Below, one piece after another: positions 18,572-27,522 of a DNA stretch of 64,000 nucleotides. Each line of letters opens with the position of its first letter. Position 1 is the first letter of the stretch. The DNA is from Candidatus Schekmanbacteria bacterium (GTDB lineage Bacteria > Schekmanbacteria > GWA2-38-11 > J061): assembly GCA_016219965.1 (NCBI GenBank), contig JACRJM010000007.1:452473-516472 (forward strand), given 5' to 3'. The position numbers were made by a program, and so were the translations under genes. Below the pieces are notes generated by a model. The model was not told the origin of the DNA, made no database searches, and worked only from the letters and a program-made list of their open reading frames with translations.

Positions 18572-19357
18572 ATGAAACAAAAACTAACAGCCCTGATTCC
18601 TTCTTATAATGAGGAAGAAAACATAGGCGCCTGCCTTGAAAGCGTAAAATGGGCAGACGAGGTCCTTGTCGTTGATTCCTTTAGCACCGACCGCACAATA
18701 GAGATAGCCCGCAAATACACTGACCGGATCATCCAGCATGAATACATAAACTCGGCTACACAGAAAAACTGGGCAATCCCGCAGGCATCGCATAAATGGA
18801 TCCTCATTGTTGACAGCGACGAAAGGGTGACCCCTCGCCTTCGTGCAGAGATTGAACTGATACTTGAAGGGAATCCATCAGATTCAGGGTTCTACATCCC
18901 CAGAAAAAACTTCTTTTTAGGCTGTGAAGTAAAACATGGCGGCTGGGGTTATAAAAATGACCTCAACATACGTCTTTTCATGCGAGACAGGGGAAGATAT
19001 GAGGAAAAGGAAGTCCATGCAGACATGATAATAGATGGAACAGTGGGAATGATTAAGGAGCCTTTCATACATTATTCATACAACTCATTAGACCAGTATA
19101 TACGGAAAATGAAAAGATACACTGACTGGGCAGCCATAGATGTCTGCAAGAAGCACAAACATATCGGAGTCGCACATCTTTTATTCCGGCCATGCTTTAC
19201 TTTTTTCAAAATGTATGTTTTAAAAGCGGGCTTTCTTGACGGAATTAGGGGGATCATCCTGGCAGTACTGTCATCTTATTATGTCTACATCAAATACGCA
19301 AAAGCCTGGGAAAGACTTTATGCCCGGCAACAAAACCAACAACAAGAACCTTCTTAA
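18572..19357 (+). CDS. Glycosyltransferase family 2, WaaE/KdtX-like
   Basis: A 261-aa GT-A enzyme. The N-terminus LTALIPSYNEEENIGACL gives the nucleotide-sugar site, VDSFSTDRTIEIA follows, and the metal-binding DxD-type motif is LIVDSDERV. FLGCEVKHGGWG and HADMIIDG match the lipopolysaccharide-core glucosyltransferase group (WaaE/KdtX). It likely adds a hexose to the inner core on the cytoplasmic face. It opens the rightward envelope-glycan cluster and overlaps the heptosyltransferase gene by 38 bp. Confidence 0.85.
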   Translation: MKQKLTALIPSYNEEENIGACLESVKWADEVLVVDSFSTDRTIEIARKYTDRIIQHEYINSATQKNWAIPQASHKWILIVDSDERVTPRLRAEIELILEGNPSDSGFYIPRKNFFLGCEVKHGGWGYKNDLNIRLFMRDRGRYEEKEVHADMIIDGTVGMIKEPFIHYSYNSLDQYIRKMKRYTDWAAIDVCKKHKHIGVAHLLFRPCFTFFKMYVLKAGFLDGIRGIILAVLSSYYVYIKYAKAWERLYARQQNQQQEPS

Positions 19358-20372
19358 CCGGCGAATCCTGCTTGTAAGAAATGACAAGGTCGGAGATCTT
19401 GTCATTGCGACTCCGGCCATAAAGGCATTGAGAGATTCTTTTCCAACCGGTTACATATCAGCCCTTGTAAGCAAATATGCACAGGACGTGGTAAAGGGCA
19501 ACCCCCATCTTGACAGTGTAATCGTTGATGATTCAAAAGGGACGCACAAAGGAATAAGCGGGATCATAAGACTTGCAGGTGAATTAAGAAAAGAGAATTT
19601 CGATACCGCTGTTGTAGTTTTTCCTTTCTTAAGAACAGCGATTCTTCTTATCCTTGCAGGAATACCAACAAGAATTTCTACAAGCGGAAGGTGGTACCAG
19701 TTTCTTTTTAACCGTACCATATATCTCAAGCGCTCAAAGGCTGAAAAACATGAAATAGATTATGCTCTGGATTTAATCAAACTTGCAGGAGCGGAGCCGC
19801 AGCACTCAATGCCCGAAATATTCCCGGCAAAGGAACATTTCCTTTACGCAGATGAATTTCTTTTATCGCAAGGGATTAAAAAAGAAGACATCCTCATCGG
19901 CATTAATCCCGGCAGCGGGCTCTCTGCACGCAAATGGCCTGAAAAAAATTACGGAGAGCTTTCAAAGGCGCTTAAAAAGAATTTCGGTGCAAAGGTGCTC
20001 ATATTCTGGGGACCAAGCGAGGAAAAGCTGGCAGAAAATGTAAGAATAAATGGCGGGGATGAATGCATCATTGCATGCAAGGCGGACATTCTCCAGCTTG
20101 CGGCATTGATTTCAAGATGTTCCCTCTTCATCACAAATAACACCGGTCCCATGCATATAGCAGCAGCGACCAATGTTCCCATGATTTCAATCTTCGATCC
20201 CAAGTTTGCATGCTCGCCCGTAAGATGGGGATATGAGGACAGCCGCCGCATAGTGCTTAAGCCTGATATAAAATGTACAACCTCCTGCGATGACAGGAAA
20301 TGCGGTTATGATGAATGCATGGACCTTGTAACAGTGGATATGGTAATGAGCGCTGCGAGAAAACTGATATGA
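19320..20372 (+). CDS. Heptosyltransferase-like glycosyltransferase family 9
   Basis: A 350-aa GT9 enzyme from the ATG at 19320, chosen because the fold's first strand (RILLVRNDKVGDLVIATPAI) starts shortly after it. Family marks include GINPGSGLSARKWPEKNYGE at the start of the C-terminal nucleotide domain and TNNTGPMHIAAATNVPMIS. These belong to the WaaC/WaaF/WaaQ group, which transfers ADP-heptose to the LPS inner core. The C-terminal TTSCDDRKCGYDECMD is cysteine-rich, as in many GT9 proteins. It is coupled to the next gene by an ATGA overlap. Confidence 0.88.
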   Translation: MPGNKTNNKNLLNRRILLVRNDKVGDLVIATPAIKALRDSFPTGYISALVSKYAQDVVKGNPHLDSVIVDDSKGTHKGISGIIRLAGELRKENFDTAVVVFPFLRTAILLILAGIPTRISTSGRWYQFLFNRTIYLKRSKAEKHEIDYALDLIKLAGAEPQHSMPEIFPAKEHFLYADEFLLSQGIKKEDILIGINPGSGLSARKWPEKNYGELSKALKKNFGAKVLIFWGPSEEKLAENVRINGGDECIIACKADILQLAALISRCSLFITNNTGPMHIAAATNVPMISIFDPKFACSPVRWGYEDSRRIVLKPDIKCTTSCDDRKCGYDECMDLVTVDMVMSAARKLI

Positions 20373-21556
20373 AAAAACCACTCAACATACTTCACATGTC
20401 GAGCACAAGAAAACGCGGAGGCTCCGGTGCAAGCGCCATGGCCATAGTCAAAAAACTCCATGAACGGGGGCACAAGGTAATATACGTTTGCAGGGAGAGC
20501 AGCCTCGGCTTCAGCATGCTGAAGGAAAAGAATTTAAAAATGATAACGACTGTTGGAATGAAGGCAGGCTTTAAACCCACTCCGTCATTCATAAGTACAT
20601 TTTTAAATGATATAAAAACAATAGCTGAGATAATCGACGAAGAAAAAATTAACATTGTCCACATGCACTCATCTCCTGAGGGATGGATCGGAACGGTTGC
20701 AGCACTTCGCTCATCTATGAATCCTGCACTTATAAGGACACGCCACATAGTTGTACCGGTAAAGAGAAACCAGGCAAACGTTTATATGTTCAACAATTAC
20801 ACTGATGCTGTAATCACTGTGGCTGAAACAATAAGACAGCATTACTTTGACCGCGGCCTTTATGACATGAGCAAGATAGAAACAATCTACGACGGTGTTG
20901 ACATCTCAAGGTTCAATCCTAAACTTTACGGCAGCAACGTAAGAAATGAGTTCGGCATAAAAGAGGGAACACCGGTCATCTCGGTCATAGCTCGTTATTC
21001 AAGGATAAAGGGACATATTTACTTCCTTGAGGCAATGAAAGAGGTAGTTAAGGATTTCCCGCAGGCTGTAGCGCTCCTTGCCGGCCAGAAAGGGAAAAAA
21101 GGGAACCTTGGAGTTTTTGAAGAATTAACTGCTGCTACGGATAAATTAGGAATAAAAGAAAACATAAGATTTCTCGACTTCAGGACTGACATTCCGGAGA
21201 TACTTGCTGCATCTGACATATTTGTCCTCCCATCCATAGGCTCAGAGGGCTCAAGCCGCGGCACCCTTGAGGCAATGGCGATGGCAAAACCCTGTGTTGT
21301 GACAAAGGTAGGAGTGCTTCCTGAATTTATCGAGGAGGGGGTCACTGGTTATCTTGTGAATAAAAAGGATGGTAGAGCCCTTGCTCAGGGTATAAAAAAG
21401 CTTCTCTCCAACATAGCAGAAGCAAAAAAGATGGGTGAGCGCGCAAGGGCAAAGGTGCTTGAAAGATACTCAGAAGATATAATGGTTGAAAAAACTGAAG
21501 ACCTCTATTACAGGGCAATAGAAAAAAAAGGGAAAAGGAGTACAGTAAAACAATGA
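20369..21556 (+). CDS. Glycosyltransferase family 4 (GT4-a)
   Basis: A 395-aa GT-B enzyme. The start at 20369 forms an ATGA overlap with the previous stop and places NILHMSSTRKRGGSGA as the first strand and loop. The C-terminal domain shows VISVIARYSRIKGH, then the nucleotide-sugar-binding FVLPSIGSEGSSRGTLEAMA with the EX7E pattern and KPCVVTKVGVLPEFI. It is expected to transfer a hexose or similar sugar to a lipid-linked or LPS-core acceptor; the exact sugar cannot be told. It is one of seven GT4 genes in the window. Confidence 0.88.
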   Translation: MKKPLNILHMSSTRKRGGSGASAMAIVKKLHERGHKVIYVCRESSLGFSMLKEKNLKMITTVGMKAGFKPTPSFISTFLNDIKTIAEIIDEEKINIVHMHSSPEGWIGTVAALRSSMNPALIRTRHIVVPVKRNQANVYMFNNYTDAVITVAETIRQHYFDRGLYDMSKIETIYDGVDISRFNPKLYGSNVRNEFGIKEGTPVISVIARYSRIKGHIYFLEAMKEVVKDFPQAVALLAGQKGKKGNLGVFEELTAATDKLGIKENIRFLDFRTDIPEILAASDIFVLPSIGSEGSSRGTLEAMAMAKPCVVTKVGVLPEFIEEGVTGYLVNKKDGRALAQGIKKLLSNIAEAKKMGERARAKVLERYSEDIMVEKTEDLYYRAIEKKGKRSTVKQ

Positions 21557-22689
21557 AGAGGAAATTGCGGATATTACAGACCAACAATCACAGGGGAGGC
21601 TGGGGAGGTCAGCCTAACAGGGTGCTGGTTAAATCCCAGGGCCTGACAAAGCTTGGCCATTTCGTGATAATTGCTGTCCCCCGCGGAAGCACTCTCGCCG
21701 GGAGAGCGCGCGCAAAGAGCTTGAACGTATATGATGAGCTTGAATTCTCACGAAAGTTCTCATTGTTCAACAAGATACAAGAAGTCCTAAAGATAAAGAA
21801 TTTAATCGAGTCCGAGGAGATAGATATTGTCCATACGCACGGCTCGCAGGACACATGGATAGCCGCCACAGCAGCGCATCTTTCTAAGAAAAAACCCTTA
21901 GTAATAAGGACAAGGCACAACATCTTTCAGGTAAGCACTCATCTTTTCAACAAACTTCTTTACAGAAAGATGATAGACAAGGTCATAGCTGTGTCCGACG
22001 GGGTCACAAAGATTTTTGAAGAAAACAAGCTCATCCCGGCTGAATCAATAAAAATAATATGCAGCAGCGTAGATTTAGACAGATTCGATACAGAAAATGA
22101 TGGGGCAAAGATAAGGGCTGAGTTCAATATAAATAAAGAGACCATCCTTATAGGAATGGCCGGACGTTTAGCCAGGGAGAAAGGCCATGATGTTCTCATT
22201 GAGGCAGCAAGGGAAATCACAGCAAAAAGAACTGACGTTAAGTTCATTCTTGCCGGAGACGGCCCTGAAGAAAAAAGGCTTAAGGAAAAGGTAAAAGAAT
22301 ACGGGATGACGGATTCCATAATATTCGCGGGTTTCAGGACAGATATACCGGAATTCCTCGCAGCCCTCGATATATTCACCCTCACACCAATTTCCGGCGA
22401 ATCCCTTGGAACAGCCATACTTGAGGCATTTGCTATGAAAAAACCTGTCGTTGCGGCAGACCTGGGAGGGATCCATACATCTGTGCGTGATGGTAAGACC
22501 GGATTCCTTTTTGAGCCGGGAAACAGCAAAGAGCTTGGAGAGAAGCTCATCGAGCTGATTGAAAATCCCGCACTTAGGAAGCAGTTTGGGGAAGCCGGCA
22601 GGAAAATGATAGAAGAGGAGTTCACAGAGGAAAGGATGGTTGCCTTAACTGAAGAACTCTACTTTGAAGAGCTAAACAAAAGAAAATGA
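21553..22689 (+). CDS. Glycosyltransferase family 4 (GT4-b)
   Basis: A 378-aa GT4 enzyme starting in an ATGA overlap. N-terminal LRILQTNNHRGGWGGQPNRV is the GT-B first strand and acceptor loop. IGMAGRLAREKGHDVLIEA opens the donor domain, and TLTPISGESLGTAILEAFA carries the EX7E catalytic pattern. With the next gene it forms a GT4 plus CDP-glycerol-transferase-like pair that is repeated immediately downstream (23872 and 25005), suggesting duplication of a two-gene module for a phosphorylated glycan. Confidence 0.88.
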   Translation: MKRKLRILQTNNHRGGWGGQPNRVLVKSQGLTKLGHFVIIAVPRGSTLAGRARAKSLNVYDELEFSRKFSLFNKIQEVLKIKNLIESEEIDIVHTHGSQDTWIAATAAHLSKKKPLVIRTRHNIFQVSTHLFNKLLYRKMIDKVIAVSDGVTKIFEENKLIPAESIKIICSSVDLDRFDTENDGAKIRAEFNINKETILIGMAGRLAREKGHDVLIEAAREITAKRTDVKFILAGDGPEEKRLKEKVKEYGMTDSIIFAGFRTDIPEFLAALDIFTLTPISGESLGTAILEAFAMKKPVVAADLGGIHTSVRDGKTGFLFEPGNSKELGEKLIELIENPALRKQFGEAGRKMIEEEFTEERMVALTEELYFEELNKRK

Positions 22690-23771
22690 TAAAAACCAAA
22701 AAGAAAAAAATTCTTTTTTACATAGCCACACCTATGAATTACGCCATACTTAAGCCTATCTATGAGGCTTTGAAAGAGGATGAAAGGCTTGATATAAGGT
22801 TCACCCTCCGCTTCTCGGAAAAAAGGAAACATCGGAATGCCTATCCATTCTTCAGCGAACTTGGAGAAGAAAAGATAATCATAAAAAAAATTGCCCGTCT
22901 CATGAAGTTTGACATGCTGCTTTGCTGTGACTTCGGGTTTGAAAATAACAGGATACCGGTCAAAATTCATCTTTTCCACGGCGTATCGTTCAGGAACAGC
23001 ACTGTGCGCGGGAAGATAAGCAATTTTGACAAGCTCTTCATCGCAGGTCCCTACATGAAAAGACTTATAGAAAAAAGAAGGCTTCTGCCGGCCGGCGACC
23101 ACAGAATGGAGATGACAGGAATACCAAAGCTCGACAGACTTCTCGATGGCACGTACAGGAAAGAAGAGATTTTAAAGGGCTTGAACCTTGACCCATCTCT
23201 CCCTACCATCATGTATGCACCTACACATTCAGAAAGTTCATCAATATACACATACGGGGAAGAAATCTTAAAATACATGAGTGGCTTGAGTGGTATGAGT
23301 AGAATGAAAGTCAATTTCCTTATAAAGCTCCATGATCTCCTCTTTGACCCTGACAGGAACAGTGTTGACTGGAGAAAGCTGATAAATGAAAAAAAAGGGG
23401 AGAACACAAGATTAATAGAGGACTACGATATTGTTCCCTATATGTGCGCCTCCGACATACTGATAAGCGATGCAAGCTCGGTGGCAAATGAATTCACTCT
23501 TCTTGACCGCCCCATAATATTTCTCGACTCTCCTCAGCTTCTAAAGGACTATGAGAAGACCCTTGACCTGGACACATGGGGGAGAAAAGCCGGCACTGTT
23601 GCTTCCAGTATCAGAGAGCTTGATGCCGCTATTGGCGAGGCGCTTAAAAACCCAAAAGAAAAAAGCAAGATAAGGAAGGCAGTGGCAGATGACATATTCT
23701 GCAATCATGGAAAGGCAACAAAGGCTGCTGTAGAATCAATATACAGACTTTTGAAAATGGAAAAAACTTAA
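22686..23771 (+). CDS. CDP-glycerol glycerophosphotransferase-like (TagB/TagF-type), paralog 1
   Basis: A 361-aa GT-B-type phosphotransferase, coupled to GT4-b by ATGA. Marks are KIHLFHGVSFRNS (the acceptor/catalytic HG motif), ITGIPKLDRLLDG-like MTGIPKLDRL, IMYAPTHSESSS and DASSVANEFTLLDRPIIFLD, the last being the CDP-ligand region of the family. Gram-positive members make teichoic acids; in Gram-negative clusters, relatives attach glycerol-phosphate or similar groups to surface glycans. A LicC-like cytidylyltransferase at 26146 could make a CDP-activated donor. About 43% of residues look alike by eye when aligned with the copy at 25005 (not computed). Confidence 0.82.
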   Translation: MIKTKKKKILFYIATPMNYAILKPIYEALKEDERLDIRFTLRFSEKRKHRNAYPFFSELGEEKIIIKKIARLMKFDMLLCCDFGFENNRIPVKIHLFHGVSFRNSTVRGKISNFDKLFIAGPYMKRLIEKRRLLPAGDHRMEMTGIPKLDRLLDGTYRKEEILKGLNLDPSLPTIMYAPTHSESSSIYTYGEEILKYMSGLSGMSRMKVNFLIKLHDLLFDPDRNSVDWRKLINEKKGENTRLIEDYDIVPYMCASDILISDASSVANEFTLLDRPIIFLDSPQLLKDYEKTLDLDTWGRKAGTVASSIRELDAAIGEALKNPKEKSKIRKAVADDIFCNHGKATKAAVESIYRLLKMEKT

Positions 23772-23780
23772 ACTAAAATA

Positions 23781-23838
23781 GCTTGGGAGTCCCGCTCTGG
23801 CGCTAAACCGCAGGCGCCTGCCGCGGGAACTCCCAAGC
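23781..23838. repeat. Structured 3' intergenic repeat, copy 3
   Basis: A 58-bp hairpin begins 10 bp after the preceding stop. Nested arms are GCTTGGGAGT/ACTCCCAAGC (23781-23790 with 23829-23838) and CCCGC/GCGGG. The core in gene orientation is GGCGCTAAACCGCAGGCGCC, whose ends also pair. It sits exactly between two GT4/phosphotransferase modules. Confidence 0.75.
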
Positions 23839-23871
23839 CATTCAGAATAATAATTCAACAGAGAATAAACT

Positions 23872-25002
23872 GTGAATAAAAAACTCAATATACTTCAGGT
23901 GCTCTCGCACAGGAACCTTGAAAGAGGGGGTGCAGTGCAGGCATTCCTCCTTGCCAAGGGATTAAAAGAAAGAGGGCATCAGGTAAAATGCATATTCAAC
24001 ATGGAAGATGGCACAGTCACTGAAAAGGACATGGGTTCCATCAAGAAGCTTAAAGATTACTCCATAGAATTTGAGTTCTTCGGAATGAACTCTTTCCGTG
24101 AAGCCCTGAGGATGAGAAGGATACTGAAATTAAACGACTACGATGTCATTCATACGCATCGCGATATTGCTCTTCGTTTTATACTTCGAGCAGCAAGCGG
24201 CATGAAACTTAAAAGCCTTTTCACAAACAGAGGGAATAACTACATCCTTAAAAACGAAAAGAAGCTCTTTTTTTCGAAGAAACTCGACAGGGTAATGGCT
24301 GTTGCAGAGGCGGTAAAAGATGTTCTTGTAAAAAAATCCGGAATGCCGGCTGAAAAAATTGAAGTCGTTTATGGCAGTTTCGACCCCGAGATGTTCACCC
24401 CAGAAATTGACGGTAAAGAAGTGCGAAGAGAATTCAATATCAGGGATGATGTCCCTGTAATAGGCAACATTGCCGCGCCGCAGGGGAAAAAAGGGCATCC
24501 TCTTTTCTTTGAAGCGGCGAAGAAGGTCATTGCAGCAAGGAGTGATGTGCTTTTCATGATGGTTGGAAGCAGGCTTGAGGAAAAATTCCTCCCTATCGCA
24601 AAGGAGATGGGGATTGAAAAAAACCTTCTTTTCACCGGGTTCCGCAATGACATCGCAAGGGTAATCGCAGCAATGGATATATCTGTCTGTTCTGCGACAA
24701 AGGGGGAAGGACTTACAGGCGCAATAAGGGAATCCCTTGCAATGGCAAGACCTGTTGTATCAACCGATGTTGCGGGGAACCGCGAGATTGTGATACATAA
24801 AAAAACCGGAATGCTTGTTCCGGTAAAAAACCCGGATGCTTTAGCAGATGCTATTCTTTATCTGCTAAACCATATGGATGAGGGAAAGCAAATGGGGTTG
24901 GAAGGAAGAAAAATTGTACTTCAAAAATGCACAAACAAGATTAGATGTGAAAAAGTTGAAAAAATTTATCATGAGGTACTTGAAAGAAAGTCAACTCGCT
25001 AA
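23872..25002 (+). CDS. Glycosyltransferase family 4 (GT4-c)
   Basis: A 376-aa GT4 enzyme with a GTG start at 23872. LNILQVLSHRNLERGGAVQA is the first strand and loop. VIGNIAAPQGKKGHPLFFEA opens the donor domain, and SVCSATKGEGLTGAIRESLA contains the EX7E pattern (here Glu-Gly-Leu-Thr-Gly-Ala-Ile-Arg-Glu). It follows the structured repeat and begins the second GT4/phosphotransferase pair. The acceptor and sugar are unknown. Confidence 0.86.
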   Translation: MNKKLNILQVLSHRNLERGGAVQAFLLAKGLKERGHQVKCIFNMEDGTVTEKDMGSIKKLKDYSIEFEFFGMNSFREALRMRRILKLNDYDVIHTHRDIALRFILRAASGMKLKSLFTNRGNNYILKNEKKLFFSKKLDRVMAVAEAVKDVLVKKSGMPAEKIEVVYGSFDPEMFTPEIDGKEVRREFNIRDDVPVIGNIAAPQGKKGHPLFFEAAKKVIAARSDVLFMMVGSRLEEKFLPIAKEMGIEKNLLFTGFRNDIARVIAAMDISVCSATKGEGLTGAIRESLAMARPVVSTDVAGNREIVIHKKTGMLVPVKNPDALADAILYLLNHMDEGKQMGLEGRKIVLQKCTNKIRCEKVEKIYHEVLERKSTR

Positions 25003-25004
25003 AC

Positions 25005-26063
25005 ATGGATAAGAAAAAGAAGATCCTTTTCTACGCTGTATCCCCCATGAACTATGCTGTATTCAGCACCATCCACAGAAAGCTTGAGCAGGACCCTCGC
25101 ATAGAGATAACCTTCACATCCAAGTTCGAGGGTTCAAAAAATCCTGACAGGCTTTACAGGGATGTTCTCGGGCTTATTAATGTAAATCTTTTAAACTTCA
25201 GGCTCGCGGGGCTTAAAAGGTTCGATCTCTACATAAGTCCTGACATAATGATGGCCGGGAAGAGATGCAGCTTTAAAGTCCATATGTTCCACGGTGCATC
25301 ATTCAAGGGGAAGGCATATTCTGACAAAGTTTATCAGTTCGACAAGCTTTTTTTAATCGGCGAATACATGCGGAGCAAGTTCGTAAGCGATGGTCTCCTT
25401 AAAGAGGATGACAAACGCATTGAAAAAGTCGGGATGCCGAAACTCGACAGGTTCTTTGACGGCTCATTAAATCGCGAAAAAATACTGGAGCCGATGGGGC
25501 TTGATCCAAAAATCCCCACAGTCATTTATGCACCGACATGGTCCCAGCAGTCATCCCTTTATACAGTGGGCGAAGCCCTTATAAGCGAGCTTTCTCATGA
25601 AGGGCTAAACGTGCTTGTAAAGATACATGATCATTCCTATGACCTTAACCGCAACCCTGTTGACTGGAGGGAAAAGCTTGCTCCTCTGGAAAAAGGGAAA
25701 ACAAGGATTATAAAGGATTATGATATCGTGCCCTACCTTTTCGCAAGCGATCTCTTGATTACAGACTTAAGTTCAGTCTCTAATGAGTTTGCCCTTCTTG
25801 ACAGACCCATCGTATTCATAGATACTCCCGGTTTGCTTGAAAGATACAAAAATACGGTTGACCTTGAAGTCTGGGGAAGAAAATCAGGCTACACTGTGGA
25901 GACAATCCCTCAAATTAAGTCTGCTGTGCAGAAGGGAATTGAAAATCCGGCAGAACATTCTGAGGTAAGAAGAAGGCTGGCAGAAAACCTTTTTTACAAC
26001 CCGGGGAAGGCAACTGAAAAAGCTGTATCTTCCATTTACAGATATCTCGAGCTTGATGAGTAA
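25005..26063 (+). CDS. CDP-glycerol glycerophosphotransferase-like, paralog 2
   Basis: A 352-aa paralog of the gene at 22686, with the same N-terminal pattern (KKKILFYAVSPMNYAVFSTI) and matching motifs: VHMFHGASFKG, VGMPKLDRFFDG, VIYAPTWSQQSS, IKDYDIVPYLFASDLLITD and NEFALLDRPIVFID. It starts 2 bp after GT4-c. Two diverged copies, each behind a GT4, suggest that two successive phosphodiester-linked units are added to the same surface glycan, or that alternative decorations exist. Confidence 0.82.
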   Translation: MDKKKKILFYAVSPMNYAVFSTIHRKLEQDPRIEITFTSKFEGSKNPDRLYRDVLGLINVNLLNFRLAGLKRFDLYISPDIMMAGKRCSFKVHMFHGASFKGKAYSDKVYQFDKLFLIGEYMRSKFVSDGLLKEDDKRIEKVGMPKLDRFFDGSLNREKILEPMGLDPKIPTVIYAPTWSQQSSLYTVGEALISELSHEGLNVLVKIHDHSYDLNRNPVDWREKLAPLEKGKTRIIKDYDIVPYLFASDLLITDLSSVSNEFALLDRPIVFIDTPGLLERYKNTVDLEVWGRKSGYTVETIPQIKSAVQKGIENPAEHSEVRRRLAENLFYNPGKATEKAVSSIYRYLELDE

Positions 26064-26092
26064 GTTAACGAGCAAGTTTAGGAGTAAGTTGC

Positions 26093-26127
26093 TAGTTTAA
26101 GTTTTAGTTTAAGTCTTAGTTTAAGTT
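26093..26127. repeat. 12-bp tandem repeat (TAGTTTAAGTYT) x3
   Basis: The 82-bp spacer before the cytidylyltransferase gene contains three tandem copies of TAGTTTAAGTYT. They are flanked by two partial GAGCAAGTTTA copies, one of which supplies the sequence just before the next ATG (GAGGAGCAAG). Slippage-prone repeat; no coding potential seen. Confidence 0.75.
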
Positions 26128-26145
26128 AATGAGGAGCAAGTTTAA

Positions 26146-26865
26146 ATGAAGGCAATAATATTAGCCGCAGGGGAAAGCAAAAGGCTTATGCCCTACACCA
26201 AGGACAGGCCTAAATGCCTCCTTGAGATATGCGGCAAGGCAATAATCAACTACCAGATAGAGAGCTTCCGTTCCTGCGGCGTTAAAGACATAGTGATAGT
26301 GACAGGACATGGAGAGGGTCTTCTGAGAGAGAAACTTGGAAATGATTTTCATTATATTTTCAATGAGAAGTATAAATCAACGAGCAGTATCTATTCTCTC
26401 TGGCTTGCAAGGGAAGCGCTTTCCGGGAACTCATTCTTCATACTCAATTCCGATGTCCTCTTCCATCCATTAATATTAAAAGAGCTTCTCAATTTTAAGG
26501 AAGAAAACTGTATAACAGTTGATTTCAAGGACGGCATGGGGGAAGAGGAGATGAAGGTAAAGGTAAAGGACGGCAAAGTCATAGACATGAGTAAGGCCAT
26601 GCCCCCATCCGAGGCACAAGGGGAAAACGTGGGGCTTATTAAATTCGGCGTTGACGGAGGAAAGATCCTTTACTCCATCATGGACAGGATAATCTCGGAA
26701 GGAAAAGTAAATGAATGGGCGCCTTATGCTTTTAAAGAGATGACAAAAGTCCACCCGCTGCATGCTGTGAGCACCGGAGGGCTCCCCTGGATCGAGATAG
26801 ATTTCCCGCAGGATCTTGAAGATGCACGGGAAAAAGTATATCCAAAGATAGCAGGCGGTATCTGA
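26146..26865 (+). CDS. LicC-like nucleotidyltransferase (phosphocholine/polyol-phosphate cytidylyltransferase type)
   Basis: A 239-aa sugar-nucleotidyltransferase-fold enzyme. The N-terminal MKAIILAAGESKRLMPYTKD is the NTP-binding loop, followed by RPKCLLEICGKAIINYQIES and the acidic FILNSDVLF that binds metal. The C-terminal PWIEIDFPQDLEDA is the second metal-binding region typical of LicC and inositol-phosphate cytidylyltransferases. It probably makes a CDP-alcohol donor. Together with two CDP-glycerol-transferase-like genes upstream, this points to phosphodiester decoration of a surface glycan. RBS GAGGAG. Confidence 0.82.
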   Translation: MKAIILAAGESKRLMPYTKDRPKCLLEICGKAIINYQIESFRSCGVKDIVIVTGHGEGLLREKLGNDFHYIFNEKYKSTSSIYSLWLAREALSGNSFFILNSDVLFHPLILKELLNFKEENCITVDFKDGMGEEEMKVKVKDGKVIDMSKAMPPSEAQGENVGLIKFGVDGGKILYSIMDRIISEGKVNEWAPYAFKEMTKVHPLHAVSTGGLPWIEIDFPQDLEDAREKVYPKIAGGI

Positions 26866-26867
26866 TT

Positions 26868-27113
26868 ATGAAAATAAAAATACTATACTTTGCAGCTATA
26901 AGGGAAAAGGTCGGGAAAGGCTCTGAGGAGATTGAGGCCGCAGAAGGAGAAACCCTGCATGACACAATGGAAAAGCTTAAAAGCAGGTATCCAATAATAG
27001 CGGATATGAACGAATCGCTCCTTGTTGCCGTAAACAGGGAATATTGCAAGAGAGAAACAGTATTGAAAAACGGAGATGAAGTAGCACTTATACCTCCTGT
27101 AAGCGGGGGCTGA
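26868..27113 (+). CDS. moaD: Molybdopterin synthase small subunit MoaD
   Basis: An 81-aa beta-grasp sulfur carrier. The C-terminus ALIPPVSGG ends in the Gly-Gly that is adenylated and thiocarboxylated. Its length and the internal VAVNREY region match MoaD. It donates sulfur to convert precursor Z (cPMP) to molybdopterin together with MoaE, encoded next with 1 bp between the genes. It starts 2 bp after the cytidylyltransferase gene, so the molybdenum cofactor pair is embedded in the glycan cluster's transcript. Confidence 0.92.
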   Translation: MKIKILYFAAIREKVGKGSEEIEAAEGETLHDTMEKLKSRYPIIADMNESLLVAVNREYCKRETVLKNGDEVALIPPVSGG

Positions 27114-27114
27114 T

Positions 27115-27522
27115 ATGTACAAGATCATAGATGATGAAGTAAAGATTGATACCCTTATAAAGGAGGTAGCAGATGAAGCGGCTGGCGCTATCGTCACCTT
27201 CCTTGGAGTCACAAGAGGGATAGAAGGAGATAAAAGGGTAAGCTATCTTGACTATGATGCCTACAAGGAAATGGCGGAAGACAAACTCAAAGAAATCGGG
27301 GAAGAAACAAAAAAGAAATTCGACATCTGCCATATCAGCGTGGTTCACAGGGTCGGAAAACTTGGAGTCGGCGAGGCAAGCGTAGGTATCGCAGTCTCTT
27401 CTCCGCACCGTGCCGAAGGTTTTGAAGCCTGTAAATACATAATGGACAGGATAAAGGAGATAGCCCCTATCTGGAAAAAGGAAGTCTGGAACGGCGGAGA
27501 AAAATGGAAGGGAAAAGAATGA
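27115..27522 (+). CDS. moaE: Molybdopterin synthase catalytic subunit MoaE
   Basis: A 135-aa protein with the MoaE marks AAGAIVTFLGVTRG, YLDYDAYKEMAE, HRVGKLGVGEASVGIAVSSP and the C-terminal PIWKKEVWNGGEKW containing catalytic lysines. With MoaD it forms the heterotetramer that inserts two sulfurs into cPMP. A molybdoenzyme is not encoded in the window. Its stop overlaps the next start as ATGA. Confidence 0.93.
   Translation: MYKIIDDEVKIDTLIKEVADEAAGAIVTFLGVTRGIEGDKRVSYLDYDAYKEMAEDKLKEIGEETKKKFDICHISVVHRVGKLGVGEASVGIAVSSPHRAEGFEACKYIMDRIKEIAPIWKKEVWNGGEKWKGKE

Noticed and set aside
18631..18650. A GGCGCCTG match to the structured-repeat core
   Set aside because: It is inside the GT2 coding sequence with no flanking complementary arms.
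21960..22625. A 221-aa leftward frame
   Set aside because: It lies entirely antisense to a clear GT4 gene and is Ser/Pro-rich shadow sequence.
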